Positions 7,708 to 16,788 of a stretch of 64,000 nt of DNA are shown here, one piece after another. A program made the translations under genes and the position numbers. The notes beneath the pieces were generated by a model, which had not been told where the DNA came from, did not search any database, and saw only the letters and a list, made by a program, of their open reading frames with translations. Origin of the DNA: CAVRXQ01 sp963849105 (GTDB lineage Bacteria; Actinomycetota; Acidimicrobiia; Acidimicrobiales; Bog-793); NCBI GenBank assembly GCA_963849105.1, contig CAWKGD010000003.1, positions 682,001 to 746,000 of the forward strand. Reading direction: 5' to 3'. Each line of letters starts with the position of its first letter. Position 1 is the stretch's first letter.

Positions 7708-8942
7708 CGTTGCTGTTCCTCTTCGGCGAGCGCGATCGCGTCCTCGAGGGCGCGCAATTTGTCGAGGCACTCTTGGTGCTCCGCGAAGGGATCGCTGTCG
7801 GCGACGATCCCCCCACCTGCCTGCAAGTGCGCGACACCGTCGTGTACGACGGCAGTGCGGATGGCGATGCACATGTCGAGGGTGCGCTCCTCGGGAAGTA
7901 CGTACCCGACCGCACCGGCGTAGATCCCGCGGCGGTAGCCCTCCACCTCAGAGATGATCTGCATCGCGCGGATCTTGGGCGCTCCAGACACTGTGCCCGC
8001 GGGGAAGCACGCTTGCGCGAGCTCGAATGGCGTGCAGTCGTCTTCGAGCTCGCCGATGACTTCGGAGACGAGGTGCGTGACGTGTGAGTAACGCTCGGGC
8101 TCCATGAATCGTTCGAGGTGCACCGTGCCGGGAACGCAAACGCGGGAGAGGTCGTTGCGGCCGAGGTCGACGAGCATCACGTGCTCCGCGCGGTCCTTCT
8201 CCGAAGAGAGCAAAGTGGTCGAGTCATCGACGCCCGATGCGATCGTGCCGGCGATCGGGTTCACGGCTGCACGCGCACCGTTGCATTTGACGATCGTCTC
8301 TGGGGAGCTGCCGACGAGAGCGAAGTCGGCGAATTCGATGAGGAAGAGATAGGGCGATGGGTTCACTCGTCGCAGGGACCGATAAAGACCGACCGGAGAG
8401 GCCGACGTCGGCCGTTCGGCGCGTTGGGAGATCACGACCTGGTAGACGTCCCCCTCGCGGATGTACTTCTTCGCCCGCGCGACGCGCGAAAGGTGCTCGG
8501 CGCGCCCGGGATGGCGCACGAGCGGGCCGCGGATGCCGCCGCTCGACACCCGGTCGGGGACCGGCGAGGTGAACTGCGCCGCGATCTGAGAAGGGTCGCC
8601 GCGAAGCACGTCGGCGACGCCGCGGGCGTGATCGAACCGGACGAGGACGTCGGGAACGATGAACCTGCTCGTCGGGGTGGATGGTCCGTCGGCCGGAAGC
8701 GGCACGCTCGGTTCGAAGTCGGCGATCGCGTCGTAGCCGAGGTAGCCGAACACCGGCTCACCGAGGGTTTTCGCACCGTCCCAGTCGAAAAGTCGGGCCC
8801 CGCAGCCGACGAACGAATACCGACCGAGCCTTCCCCGCTCGACCGACTCGAGGAGGAATGCCCCGCCGGTTGCGCGTGACTCGCTAAGGCGTAGGTACGC
8901 CCCGAGCGGAGTGAGCAGGTCGGTTGGGATTTCAGTGGTCAT
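7704..8942 (-). CDS. trpE: Anthranilate synthase component I
   Basis: Converts chorismate and ammonia to anthranilate, the committed step to tryptophan. At 412 residues it is compact next to the usual 490-520, mainly because the N-terminal domain is short. The tryptophan-feedback LLES motif is at residues 30-33, followed by GRYSFVG. The chorismate-binding domain has VNPIAGTIASG, DLGRNDLSRVC, FPAGTVSGAPKIRAM and AGGGIVADSDP. ATG at 8942 is the first start after the leader terminator; its stop overlaps trpG (ATGA). Two levels of control are implied: transcription attenuation in the leader and probable allosteric inhibition through the LLES site. Confidence 0.96.
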   Translation of the reverse strand: MTTEIPTDLLTPLGAYLRLSESRATGGAFLLESVERGRLGRYSFVGCGARLFDWDGAKTLGEPVFGYLGYDAIADFEPSVPLPADGPSTPTSRFIVPDVLVRFDHARGVADVLRGDPSQIAAQFTSPVPDRVSSGGIRGPLVRHPGRAEHLSRVARAKKYIREGDVYQVVISQRAERPTSASPVGLYRSLRRVNPSPYLFLIEFADFALVGSSPETIVKCNGARAAVNPIAGTIASGVDDSTTLLSSEKDRAEHVMLVDLGRNDLSRVCVPGTVHLERFMEPERYSHVTHLVSEVIGELEDDCTPFELAQACFPAGTVSGAPKIRAMQIISEVEGYRRGIYAGAVGYVLPEERTLDMCIAIRTAVVHDGVAHLQAGGGIVADSDPFAEHQECLDKLRALEDAIALAEEEQQR

Positions 8943-8950
8943 AAGGGCAT

Positions 8951-8975
8951 AAAAAAACGGCTCCTTGCGGAGCCG
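8951..8975 (-). terminator. trp attenuator terminator
   Basis: On the minus strand CGGCTCC, a GCAA tetraloop and GGAGCCG (8975 down to 8958) form a perfect 7-bp stem with a GNRA loop, followed by seven T residues (8957-8951). It lies 8 nt before the trpE ATG and downstream of the Trp-rich leader peptide, so it is an intrinsic terminator inside the trp leader rather than the end of a gene. Confidence 0.88.
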
Positions 8976-9030
8976 AGCGGTCGGGGATGCGCGTCTCTAG
9001 GACGACGGCGGGCTCCCGCGCCGCTCGACT
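8971..9030 (-). promoter_or_regulatory. trp antiterminator helix (leader RNA)
   Basis: AGTCGAGCGG (9030-9021), just after the second Trp codon, can pair over 10 bp (one G-U) with CCGCTCGGCT (8980-8971). The distal arm covers five bases of the 5' arm of the terminator, so the two helices are mutually exclusive. A ribosome stalled at the Trp codons would leave the helix free to form and allow read-through. A ribosome reaching the stop codon would mask the proximal arm and allow termination. The structure is read by eye, not folded by software. Confidence 0.75.
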
Positions 9031-9065
9031 CGCCAAGACCAGGTCGCACGCGCCGCGGTAGTCAC
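8997..9065 (-). CDS. trpL: trp operon leader peptide
   Basis: A 22-codon reading frame (GTG start, TAG stop) preceding trpE. Codons 9 and 11 are both TGG, giving a Trp-Ser-Trp run, the sensor expected of an attenuator leader peptide. An in-frame TAA four codons upstream rules out a longer peptide, and no Shine-Dalgarno sequence precedes the GTG. Instead TAACCT ends 6 nt before it, so the mRNA probably starts at the GTG itself (leaderless). The stop falls between the antiterminator arms, the arrangement needed for ribosome-position sensing. It controls the whole trpE-aroG operon in cis; the peptide itself is unlikely to have another role. Confidence 0.82.
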   Translation of the reverse strand: MTTAARATWSWRVERRGSPPSS

Positions 9066-9071
9066 GACAAC

Positions 9072-9100
9072 AGGTTACGGGGCGCGAGCCCGGTCGGCAA
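9072..9100 (-). promoter_or_regulatory. trp operon promoter
   Basis: TTGCCG (9100-9095) and TAACCT (9077-9072) are 17 nt apart, a good fit to a housekeeping promoter. The start point would be at or within a base of 9065, which is the first base of trpL. The promoter lies in the short space between trpL and the divergent amidase gene. Confidence 0.75.
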
Positions 9101-9180
9101 GGCGACACTCCGGGCTCTTGGCATAGCGGCGGCATCCGTCGATGGGCCGAGCAGGCGCGTTTTCCTTGACGCTGGGTAGC

Positions 9181-10608
9181 GTGCGAGGCATCACGGAACT
9201 TCACCATCTGACCGCGCTTGACCAAGCAGCGGCGATTCGACGAGGCGAGATCCGTCCGCGCGAGCTCGTCGAGCATTACCTCGCGCGGATCGAAGGACTG
9301 AACCGCGACCTCGGTGCCTTTGTCACCGTGACCGCCGATCGTGCGCTCGACGAGGCGAACGAGGCCGAACGTCGACTCGGCACCGACGGCGCCCTTTCAC
9401 CGCTGTTCGGAGTGCCGACCGCCATCAAGGATCTCAACCTCGTCGCCGGGGTGAAGACCTGTTTCGGAAGTTTGGCCATGACCGAATTCATCGCGCCGAT
9501 CGACGACAACGTTGTTACGCGACTTCGTGGCGCGGGACTCATCAGTCTCGGCAAGACGAACACTCCGGAGTTCGGTTTGACGTGTTACACCGAACCTGAA
9601 GTTGCGCCGCCCGCGCGTACCCCGTTTGATCCGTCGCGTTCCGCCGGTGGCTCGAGCGGAGGAGCAGCGGTGGCCGTGTCCGCAGGTCTCGTCGCCGTCG
9701 CCCAGGGAACCGACGGTGCCGGTTCAATCCGCATTCCGGCCAGCGTCTGCGGACTTGTTGGTTTGAAGTCCTCGCGCGGGCGGGTGAGCGCCGGACCAGT
9801 CATGGCCGATATCTCCGGCCTCGCTGTGAACGGTCCGATCACGCGTACGGTCTCCGACGCCGCAGCGCTGCTCGATGTGATGGCGGGGGCGATGCCGGGC
9901 GATCCGTATTGGGCTCCACCGCTGCCCGAGGGTGAGACCTTCCTCGCTTCGACGACGCGGGCGCCGGGACGGTTGCGGATCGGCTTTACAAAAGAACCCG
10001 TCATCGCCGAAGCGGAGCTCGACAAGGAGTGCGGCGACGCGTTCGACGCCGCCGCGTCGCTCATGACGGAGCTGGGGCACGAAGTGGGGGAGTGCCCGCG
10101 TCTTTTCCCGGGCGGTCTCGTGCCCGAGTTCGAGTTGATCTGGGCGGTCGGCGCGGCTTCGATCCCGGTCGCGGCGGACAAGGAGAGCGATTTGCGGCCG
10201 ATCACGCGCTGGCTCCGCGAACTCGGCAGGAAGGCGGACGCGACGCGATTCATGTCTGCTCTTGCGAGAGTTCAGTTCGCGGCGAGACAGACCGTCGTCG
10301 CGATGTCGCCGTTCGACATCGTCGTGACGCCGACGTTGGCGCAACGACCTGCTCTGATCGGTGCCTTCCGGGACGATGACCATCCCGAGCGAGATTTTGA
10401 AGCGCAAAAGCGCTTCACTCCTTTCACCGCGCCGGCGAACCTCACCGGTCAACCAGCGATCTCGCTCCCGTTGTATTGGAGTGACGATGGATTGCCGATC
10501 GGGGTTCAGCTCATCGGTCGACCGGCAGAAGAGACGGTGCTGCTCTCATTGGCGGCTGAGCTTGAACAGGCCCGGCCTTGGCTCGAGCGGGTGCCTTCGG
10601 TCTGGTAA
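9181..10608 (+). CDS. Amidase (amidase signature family)
   Basis: Hydrolyses an amide bond by a Ser-cisSer-Lys mechanism; the substrate cannot be assigned (GatA-like, acylamidase and aryl-amide amidases share these motifs). The catalytic lysine is in GVPTAIKDLN (near residue 83), and the glycine/serine loop RSAGGSSGGAAVA and GTDGAGSIRIPAS carry the other two residues. Length of about 475 residues is typical. No gatB or gatC is nearby, so a role as GatA is unlikely. The start is uncertain: GTG 9181 gives a family-like N-terminus, ATG 9142 is a longer alternative, and an ATC at 9190 lies 7 nt after a TAGCGT hexamer. It is divergent from the trp operon. Confidence 0.85.
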   Translation: MRGITELHHLTALDQAAAIRRGEIRPRELVEHYLARIEGLNRDLGAFVTVTADRALDEANEAERRLGTDGALSPLFGVPTAIKDLNLVAGVKTCFGSLAMTEFIAPIDDNVVTRLRGAGLISLGKTNTPEFGLTCYTEPEVAPPARTPFDPSRSAGGSSGGAAVAVSAGLVAVAQGTDGAGSIRIPASVCGLVGLKSSRGRVSAGPVMADISGLAVNGPITRTVSDAAALLDVMAGAMPGDPYWAPPLPEGETFLASTTRAPGRLRIGFTKEPVIAEAELDKECGDAFDAAASLMTELGHEVGECPRLFPGGLVPEFELIWAVGAASIPVAADKESDLRPITRWLRELGRKADATRFMSALARVQFAARQTVVAMSPFDIVVTPTLAQRPALIGAFRDDDHPERDFEAQKRFTPFTAPANLTGQPAISLPLYWSDDGLPIGVQLIGRPAEETVLLSLAAELEQARPWLERVPSVW

Positions 10609-10630
10609 AGAGGACGACGAACCCGCGCGA

Positions 10631-11452
10631 TCAGAAGTGTTCGATTTCTGAACGTGGACCCATCACGATCATCGGGTGATCGAACGGCTTGAGCCATCGC
10701 ATGAGCGCGTCGAGTTCAGGCAGATGAACGGTGACGCAACCGGAGGTCGGACCTCCGATGTCGGCATGGAGGAAGATCGCCGATCCCCGTCCGGGCACGA
10801 CGGGCGACGCGTTGTATTCGATGAAGGCGAAAATTGGATACGCGCGAGGTTCCTCCCAGAGCGGTTCGCTGGCCCCGCCGAAGGGAGGCGCCGTACCGCA
10901 CGGCATGTGCACGAATCGGTTGTACGACGGCGAACCGGGGTCCTCGTCCCACCAGTCGCCGCAGACGATGCGATGGAACGCGAAGTGCACCCCCGGATTC
11001 GGCGCGTTCCCGTAAAGCACACCGCCGACTCCGTAGATACCGGTCGGCGTCGTGTTGTCGCCCTCAACGTGGTGATTCGAAAAGCCGGAGAAACCGATGC
11101 GGGATGCCCACGGACCGAAGTGGCGTACCCAGCAGCGACCGACCCGGTACCAAGCCTCGAGGGTCGCATCGGTCACCGAATAGCCCACGCTTTCGACGGT
11201 GATGAGCTGTTTCGCGCCGCGCGTGTGTGCAAGATCGTCCACGAGGTTCGGCCGACAGTGCGCGATCGCCGACAGCTGCGATCCCTTCGCGCGAACGGCG
11301 TCCATTTGCGCTCGTCCTCGTGATGACCCGGGCGAAGACGCCGTAGTAGCTGCGGCACTGGTCATCGCGAACCCAATGAGAAACATCACGACTGAGGTGG
11401 AAAGTGCGAGCGCTGCTCGTCGTGTGATTCGGCCGGACGTCGCCGTGTGCAT
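10631..11452 (-). CDS. Secreted L,D-transpeptidase-family (YkuD-type) protein
   Basis: A 273-residue protein. After an N-terminal signal or anchor (basic start, then a hydrophobic stretch around residues 12-33), the C-terminal half has the YkuD catalytic pattern HADIGGPTSGCVTV with Cys239 as probable nucleophile and an upstream histidine. These enzymes cross-link or attach to peptidoglycan through meso-diaminopimelate residues outside the membrane. The order of elements (TPTGIYGVGG, AFHRIVCGD, GCVTVHLPELD) resembles the ErfK/COG3786 group more than LdtMt enzymes with Ig domains. It is a single gene on the minus strand, followed downstream by the convergent amidase. Confidence 0.8.
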   Translation of the reverse strand: MHTATSGRITRRAALALSTSVVMFLIGFAMTSAAATTASSPGSSRGRAQMDAVRAKGSQLSAIAHCRPNLVDDLAHTRGAKQLITVESVGYSVTDATLEAWYRVGRCWVRHFGPWASRIGFSGFSNHHVEGDNTTPTGIYGVGGVLYGNAPNPGVHFAFHRIVCGDWWDEDPGSPSYNRFVHMPCGTAPPFGGASEPLWEEPRAYPIFAFIEYNASPVVPGRGSAIFLHADIGGPTSGCVTVHLPELDALMRWLKPFDHPMIVMGPRSEIEHF

Positions 11453-11518
11453 TGTCAGCAGTTGTTCTCTCTGATCATTCGACAGAATCGGTCGCGCCCT
11501 GAGTCTCGCGCGCCGTCG

Positions 11519-12262
11519 TTACGCTGTCACGCCGTCATATGTCGCACCGAGAATGATCCAAACTTCATCTCTCTGCAACGCGGAGTATTCGCGGTACTGC
11601 GAGACCCCAGAGACGTGCGCGGCGACTGTCTCGGCGGCGGCTAGGGAGTCTGGCCCGTATTCGATGAGATTGCGCGTGTGATCGAAGCTGGCGGCGTTGC
11701 CGATCCCATTGATCGCAAAGCCGATTGTGTGCAGCGCGTGCGCAACCTGGGTCGCGGCACTGGGGGTTCCGACGCCATTCAGCACTTCGACGAGGACGTC
11801 GGACGGCGGAACGGTGGCGGCAGGCGGCGTCGCCGCCGTGGTGGTGGTCGATCTCGAAGCCGGAGGAGACGACGTTGTCGTCGAGACGGGCGGGAGAGTC
11901 GTCGTCGGTGCTGACGTCGTATTCGAGACAGCGGGACGCGTCGTCGTCGGGCGCGACGAGGTGACGGTCGGCGACGCGTGAGGATTGTCGGAGGCGCCGG
12001 TGCCATTTGACGCGTGCGTGGTCGGGGACGAGGAGGTCGCGAGATAGCCGATAACCGCGATGAGTGCCGCGGCAGCGGCAGCTGCTACCGCAAAGACCCT
12101 TCCCCTCCGAAGTTCGCGTCGATGCCCAGACCCCCGCGCCTTCAGGTGACGAGGCACCCTTGGCACCTGTCCCGTCGCCTCGGGATCGCGCTTTGAGTGC
12201 GCGCCGCCCGTGACCGGGACGGAGCCCGAGGGATTCGGATCGACCCGCCGGCTAGGCGACAT
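11519..12262 (-). CDS. Membrane protein with LytR C-terminal domain
   Basis: A 247-residue protein with a basic cytoplasmic N-terminus (1-55), one membrane helix (about 57-75), a long Thr/Ser/Pro-rich extracytoplasmic linker (about 78-150) and a C-terminal LytR_C domain. The domain starts at VLVEVLNGVGTPSAATQVA and ends with TYDGVTA. LytR_C domains usually follow an LCP ligase domain; here that catalytic domain is absent, so the protein is probably a cell-wall-associated accessory. The ATG overlaps the 3' end of the upstream PASTA kinase gene by 11 bp, so the two are co-translated and likely act in the same envelope process. The ligand of LytR_C is unknown to me. Confidence 0.78.
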   Translation of the reverse strand: MSPSRRVDPNPSGSVPVTGGAHSKRDPEATGQVPRVPRHLKARGSGHRRELRRGRVFAVAAAAAAALIAVIGYLATSSSPTTHASNGTGASDNPHASPTVTSSRPTTTRPAVSNTTSAPTTTLPPVSTTTSSPPASRSTTTTAATPPAATVPPSDVLVEVLNGVGTPSAATQVAHALHTIGFAINGIGNAASFDHTRNLIEYGPDSLAAAETVAAHVSGVSQYREYSALQRDEVWIILGATYDGVTA

Positions 12263-14189
12263 AGAGCGTCACCACCGTCCCGATCCGGACCTCAGTTCCC
12301 GGCGCCGGATTCGTCGTCGTCGCCTTCGTTGAGAAGGGGGGACCGATCTGTTCGTTCACGACCAGCCCATGTTGGCGCAGGAGTTGGATCGCGGTCGTGA
12401 TGGGCAGGTTCGCGACGGACGGCACGGCGATGAGTCGCGGACCGCGCGAGACGACGACGGAAACCTCGGAGCCCACCTTGACCCCGCTTGCGCCCTCGGC
12501 CGGGTCGGTCGAGATGACCTCGCCGCTCGGCACCGCGTTCGAGTAGGCGAGGTGTTCGACCGGCACGAGCTTGAGCCCTGTCAACTGACCGCTCGCGACG
12601 AGGAACGTCGTCGAAGCGAACCGCGGGATCGTGCGTGGATGCGGGCCGAGAGAGATCGACAGGTCGACCTTCGAACCAAAGCGCGCGACGCCAGCTGATG
12701 GCGAAGCGCTGACGACGTTGCCGAGCGGAACGGTCTCGCTATAGGTCGACGAATCGACGGCGACGAGGTGGGCCTTCGTCAACCGGTTGACGGCCTCGGC
12801 TTTCGAGACGCCGAGGAGACTTGGAACCGAGACCATCGCTGGACCGCGGCTGACCACGACGTCGACGGTGACCCCGCCTCGCTCGCGGATTCCCGGACGC
12901 GGCGACTCCTTCGTGATCGTGCCCTGCGGCACGTGCGACGAGAAAACTCGTGACGCGACGCGCAGTCGTAGCCCGTGAGCGGACACTTCGCTTTGTGCTG
13001 AAGCAAGTTGATCGTGCACGACGTTGGGGACGACGTGCGTGAAGACTACGTAGCGCGCGATCGCGATAGTGCCGACCGCCGCGAGCAGGATGAGTCCGAC
13101 GGCGGTCGATGCGAGGCGCACGAGTCGCCGCCGGCGTCGCGGTTGACTACGCGCGCGACGCCCGCCCTTGCCACCCGCCCCAGGTTTGATTGCCGTCGAA
13201 TCGGGAGCATCGCCCGCGTCAGATCTCCGACCCGTATCGAGGATCGTCACATCGTCGAAAGCGGTGGATTCCTCTCTCAAGTCCTCCGGCGCTGCCGCTC
13301 CCTCGTCGTCGGGCGGATCGGTGACGCTCGGGCCGATGACGAGTGGGATCGGATCGGGGGTTCCGAGACCGTGGACGACGCGTTCGAGGCGCGTCGCGAG
13401 TTCAGCGGCGCTCAGTCGCTCCGCCCGCTCGGGTCGCGTCGCAGCGTCGACGACGGAAGCGAGGGCGCCGAGCTCGGGGCTCCGAGGAAGCTCACTCCCA
13501 ACGCGTGCGACCAGGAGCGCGTGCAGGGAATCCCCGGCGAACGGGGCGCGTCCTGTGACCGCCTCGTAGAGGACGAGCCCGAGCGAATAAACATCCGAGC
13601 GGTCGTCGAGGTGCTGACCGAGCGCCTGTTCGGGCGAGGCGTAGCGAACGGTGCCAAGAACGAGGCCGTTCGGCTCCGTCCACGATGCTTCGGACAGCGC
13701 CTTTGCAAGTCCGAAGTCCGCGAGGTGTGGTGTCCCTGACTCGTCGAAGAGCAGATTCGCAGGTTTGATGTCGCGGTGGACGATCCCGCGTTCGTGGGCA
13801 AACGCGAGCGCTTGGGCGATCGCCATGCCGATTGAAGCCGCCTGCGCGACGGCGAGCGTGCGCCGGCTTGCGAGAAGGTCGCGCAAGCTCCCGCCGGCGA
13901 GGTACTCGAGGACGACATAGAAGCCTTCGTCGTCGCTTCCCCAGTCGTAGACGTGGACGATGTTCGGGTGGTTCAGGGAGGCGGCGGCTCGTGCTTCGAG
14001 CCGGAAGCGCCGCACGAAGGTCTCGTCGTCCGAGAGCGCGGGATGGAGGATCTTCACGGCGACCGGTCGATGGAGTCGGACGTCTGCCGCCAGATAGACG
14101 CGCGACGACGAGCCGGTCCCGAGCTCAGAATGGAGTCGGTATCGACCCTGAAGGAGGAGTCCTGTGTGCAATTCGGCGATCGCTCGCAT
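12252..14189 (-). CDS. PASTA-domain Ser/Thr protein kinase (PknB-like)
   Basis: A membrane-anchored kinase of 645 residues. The N-terminal kinase domain (about 15-275) has the GTGSSSRVYLA loop, Lys46 in VAVKIL, HRDIKPANLL, DFGLAKA and GTVRYASPEQAL, so it should be active. A Ser/Asp-rich juxtamembrane region and a basic run precede one membrane helix (about 365-390). Four PASTA-type repeats follow outside the cell, recognisable from starts such as VVPNVV, VSVPSLLG, IPRFAS and IAVPSV. PASTA kinases sense muropeptides or lipid II and adjust cell-wall growth and division. ATG 14189 is chosen with GGAGG 7 nt upstream; a GTG one codon earlier is possible. It is coupled to the LytR_C gene downstream. 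Confidence 0.92.
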   Translation of the reverse strand: MRAIAELHTGLLLQGRYRLHSELGTGSSSRVYLAADVRLHRPVAVKILHPALSDDETFVRRFRLEARAAASLNHPNIVHVYDWGSDDEGFYVVLEYLAGGSLRDLLASRRTLAVAQAASIGMAIAQALAFAHERGIVHRDIKPANLLFDESGTPHLADFGLAKALSEASWTEPNGLVLGTVRYASPEQALGQHLDDRSDVYSLGLVLYEAVTGRAPFAGDSLHALLVARVGSELPRSPELGALASVVDAATRPERAERLSAAELATRLERVVHGLGTPDPIPLVIGPSVTDPPDDEGAAAPEDLREESTAFDDVTILDTGRRSDAGDAPDSTAIKPGAGGKGGRRARSQPRRRRRLVRLASTAVGLILLAAVGTIAIARYVVFTHVVPNVVHDQLASAQSEVSAHGLRLRVASRVFSSHVPQGTITKESPRPGIRERGGVTVDVVVSRGPAMVSVPSLLGVSKAEAVNRLTKAHLVAVDSSTYSETVPLGNVVSASPSAGVARFGSKVDLSISLGPHPRTIPRFASTTFLVASGQLTGLKLVPVEHLAYSNAVPSGEVISTDPAEGASGVKVGSEVSVVVSRGPRLIAVPSVANLPITTAIQLLRQHGLVVNEQIGPPFSTKATTTNPAPGTEVRIGTVVTLYVA

Positions 14190-14380
14190 CACAGATCCTC
14201 CAGATCCTATCGGTGGACGTTGCAGATGGTGGCAAAGTGAAACGTGATGGCAATGTTACGTCGGTCAGCCTGATCTGCGCTCTCATCTGAAACCGCGCTC
14301 TGGAGCGACGATTCTGAGACCCTCGACCTCGGCGGCTCCCCACTGGGGCGTTCAGGAGGCTCCCGAGCGAAGAGCGATGG

Positions 14381-16654
14381 CTAGGACGGACCCGTTTCCC
14401 GACTGAGTCGGCCCGGCCACCAGTTCCACCGACCGAGCAACGCGACGACCGACGGGACCAACAAGGTGCGAACGAGGAACGTGTCCATCAAGATGCCGAT
14501 CGCGAGCCCGAATCCGATGTCGCGGATCTGGCTCGCACCCGGAGCTGAACCGGCGACGATCGCGAGGACCGCGAAGGAACCGGCGAGCACGATGCCTGCG
14601 GCGGTGACCGTCGGACCGGACATTGCAACCGCTCGAATGACGGCGTCGCGCAATCGCCGCGTCCGCGCCTCCTCTCGGATGCGCGTCATGACGAGGATGT
14701 TGTAGTCCTCGCCGAGCGCGAGAAGGAAGATGAACATCAAGAAGGGCAAGATGAAAGTGAGACCTCCCGACCCACCTATCTCGATGAAGACGAGGGTCGC
14801 AAGCCCGAGGGCCGCGAGGTACGAGAGCGCAACGCTGACGATCAGATAAAGGGGTGCGACGGCGCTGCGTAGAACGAGGGCGAGCAGGATCGCTATCGCG
14901 ATGATGGCGATCGGAATGACGCGGAACAGGTCGTGATTCGACGTACTCGACACGTCATAGAGCGCGGCCGCTTCACCGGCAACGCCACTCGCCGTCGCTC
15001 CGGATCGCCGCGCGGCCTTCGCGACGACAGCTCGGATCGATGGGGTCGCGTTCAGCGCAGCGGTCGTTTCTTGCCCACCCACGCGCAGAGTCGCTTCGAA
15101 CTGGATTGTCCTTCCGTCTTTCGACACGAACAGCTGTGACGCGCGGTATGCGTCGTAGAGCGAGGCGCTGACACCGCTAGCGGGATCGGAGACCGCAGGA
15201 AGAGACGACGGGGGTCCGAGCTCGGTGTGCAAGCGCGCGTACTGGCGCGCGCTGAGCGTCGTGCCGTTTGGGTCAAACGGCCCTTCGAATTGCTTGAAGT
15301 CGCCGGACGAACGCAGCACGGCCGCGGCGGTGGCGACGGTCTGCGGATCGTCCCAGATCGGCTTGTGATAGCGGAAGACGAGGTTCGCCGGGTTCGTGCT
15401 CGCCTGTGGGAAGTGTCGGGCCACGAGGGTGTTCCCCTTCGCGGCGTTCGATCCGGATGGTGCGTTCAGCGCGCCGCCGAACCCGCCAGAGTGGTATCCG
15501 ACGAGCGCCGCCGCCAACACGCCGAAGACCAACACCCCGCTCGCGAGCGTGACCGCCGGCCGGCGCACGAGGCGGGAGGCCACCCGTCCCCAGAGGCCGA
15601 CGCGATCCGTGCCTTCGAGGTTCGAGGGCCAGAAGGCGGCGTTTCCGAAGATCGCGAGGAGGGCGGGCAACAGCGTGAGACCGGCGAGCAGCATCACCGC
15701 GATCCCGAGCGCGAGCGGAATGCCGAGGTCGTGGTAGATCCCGAAGCTCGCGAACAAAAGACTGAGCAGTGCGAAGATGACCGTCCCCGCTGATGCACTG
15801 ATCGACTCGCCGACTCGGATGAGCGCATACCGAACGGCGTCGTGCGCACGCCTTCCCGCACGGATCTCCTCGCGCACGCGAAAGACGAGGAACAGCCCGT
15901 AGTCGGTACCTGCGCCGATCAGCAACACGATGAGCAAGAGCTGGGTGATCTCCGAGATCTTCAAACCGTGCGCGCCGAGCCCGCCGATGAACCGGTCGGA
16001 GAGCAACAGTGCGAACGCCGGTGGGAGCAGTGTGATGATCGGCGCCAACACCGAACGGAAGACGACGAGGAGCAGAACGATAATGAAGATGAAGGTGAAC
16101 GATTGGGTGCGACCGCCGGTTCTGTTCGAACTCGCCTGATTGGCGACGTTGGTCGCGATCGAGCCCGACACAGCGAATTGAAGACGCGAAGGGGCGCGCG
16201 CCTGACGGAAGGTCGAGATCACGTTCGTGACGATTGTCTTCTGGCGGGTGATGTCCGCCTGATTGACGCGCACACGGGCGAGGAGCTGTGCCGCATCACC
16301 ATCACTCGAAATGCCCGCGACGCGCACCGATTCCACCCGGGGAACCTTGCGCAGCAAGTCGGCTTCGCGGACGATTGCCGACTGATCAGCGGAGTTCAGC
16401 CTTCCGTGCGCGGTCGCGGCGACGACCGTGATATCGCTCGTCGTGTTGGGATTCCCGAAGATCGGCGTCGCGAGGGTCGCGGCTTGCGAGCTTGGAGCCG
16501 TGGAAGGAAGGAACTGGCTGTTGTCGTTGTTGACTTCGCTTCCGAGTGAGGGAAGCGTGCGGCTCGCGATGACAAGGAGAATGATCCATACGAGAACGAC
16601 GAAGTAACGAAGGCGAACGACGTTACGTCCGAGCGCGTCGAAGAAACGATTCAA
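14381..16654 (-). CDS. MMPL/RND family membrane transporter
   Basis: A 757-residue protein with two repeated halves, each one helix, a large extracytoplasmic domain and a group of five or six helices, as in MmpL and HpnN-type exporters. The intramembrane charge motifs GTDYGLFLVFRVRE and GEDYNILVMTRIREE (proton relay Asp-Tyr pairs) are both intact. MMPL proteins export lipids, siderophores or other hydrophobic compounds using the proton gradient; the cargo here cannot be told. It stands alone on the minus strand beside cell-wall genes, which makes a lipid or envelope cargo plausible but not shown. Confidence 0.9.
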   Translation of the reverse strand: MNRFFDALGRNVVRLRYFVVLVWIILLVIASRTLPSLGSEVNNDNSQFLPSTAPSSQAATLATPIFGNPNTTSDITVVAATAHGRLNSADQSAIVREADLLRKVPRVESVRVAGISSDGDAAQLLARVRVNQADITRQKTIVTNVISTFRQARAPSRLQFAVSGSIATNVANQASSNRTGGRTQSFTFIFIIVLLLVVFRSVLAPIITLLPPAFALLLSDRFIGGLGAHGLKISEITQLLLIVLLIGAGTDYGLFLVFRVREEIRAGRRAHDAVRYALIRVGESISASAGTVIFALLSLLFASFGIYHDLGIPLALGIAVMLLAGLTLLPALLAIFGNAAFWPSNLEGTDRVGLWGRVASRLVRRPAVTLASGVLVFGVLAAALVGYHSGGFGGALNAPSGSNAAKGNTLVARHFPQASTNPANLVFRYHKPIWDDPQTVATAAAVLRSSGDFKQFEGPFDPNGTTLSARQYARLHTELGPPSSLPAVSDPASGVSASLYDAYRASQLFVSKDGRTIQFEATLRVGGQETTAALNATPSIRAVVAKAARRSGATASGVAGEAAALYDVSSTSNHDLFRVIPIAIIAIAILLALVLRSAVAPLYLIVSVALSYLAALGLATLVFIEIGGSGGLTFILPFLMFIFLLALGEDYNILVMTRIREEARTRRLRDAVIRAVAMSGPTVTAAGIVLAGSFAVLAIVAGSAPGASQIRDIGFGLAIGILMDTFLVRTLLVPSVVALLGRWNWWPGRLSRETGPS

Positions 16655-16788
16655 GGTGTGCGGCTTCCTGGGCGGGGTTAGACAGATGTCCGAGCGACGC
16701 CAGGATATGCGATCTCAGGCAGAACGGCGCTCGTATTTCGGTTCTCTGTGCGACATGAGGCGCGGGAATCAGCTGAAAGGCTCGTCGC

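Noticed and set aside
9142..9180. ATG 9142 as the amidase start
   Set aside because: It adds 13 residues not typical of the family and lacks a ribosome-binding site; kept only as an alternative.
11807..12031. Low-complexity Thr/Ser/Pro coding stretch considered as a DNA repeat or CRISPR-like array
   Set aside because: It has no regular repeat-spacer period and encodes the disordered linker of the LytR_C protein.
15227..16549. Plus-strand frames inside the MMPL transporter gene
   Set aside because: Charged, low-complexity translations opposite a transporter with intact intramembrane motifs.
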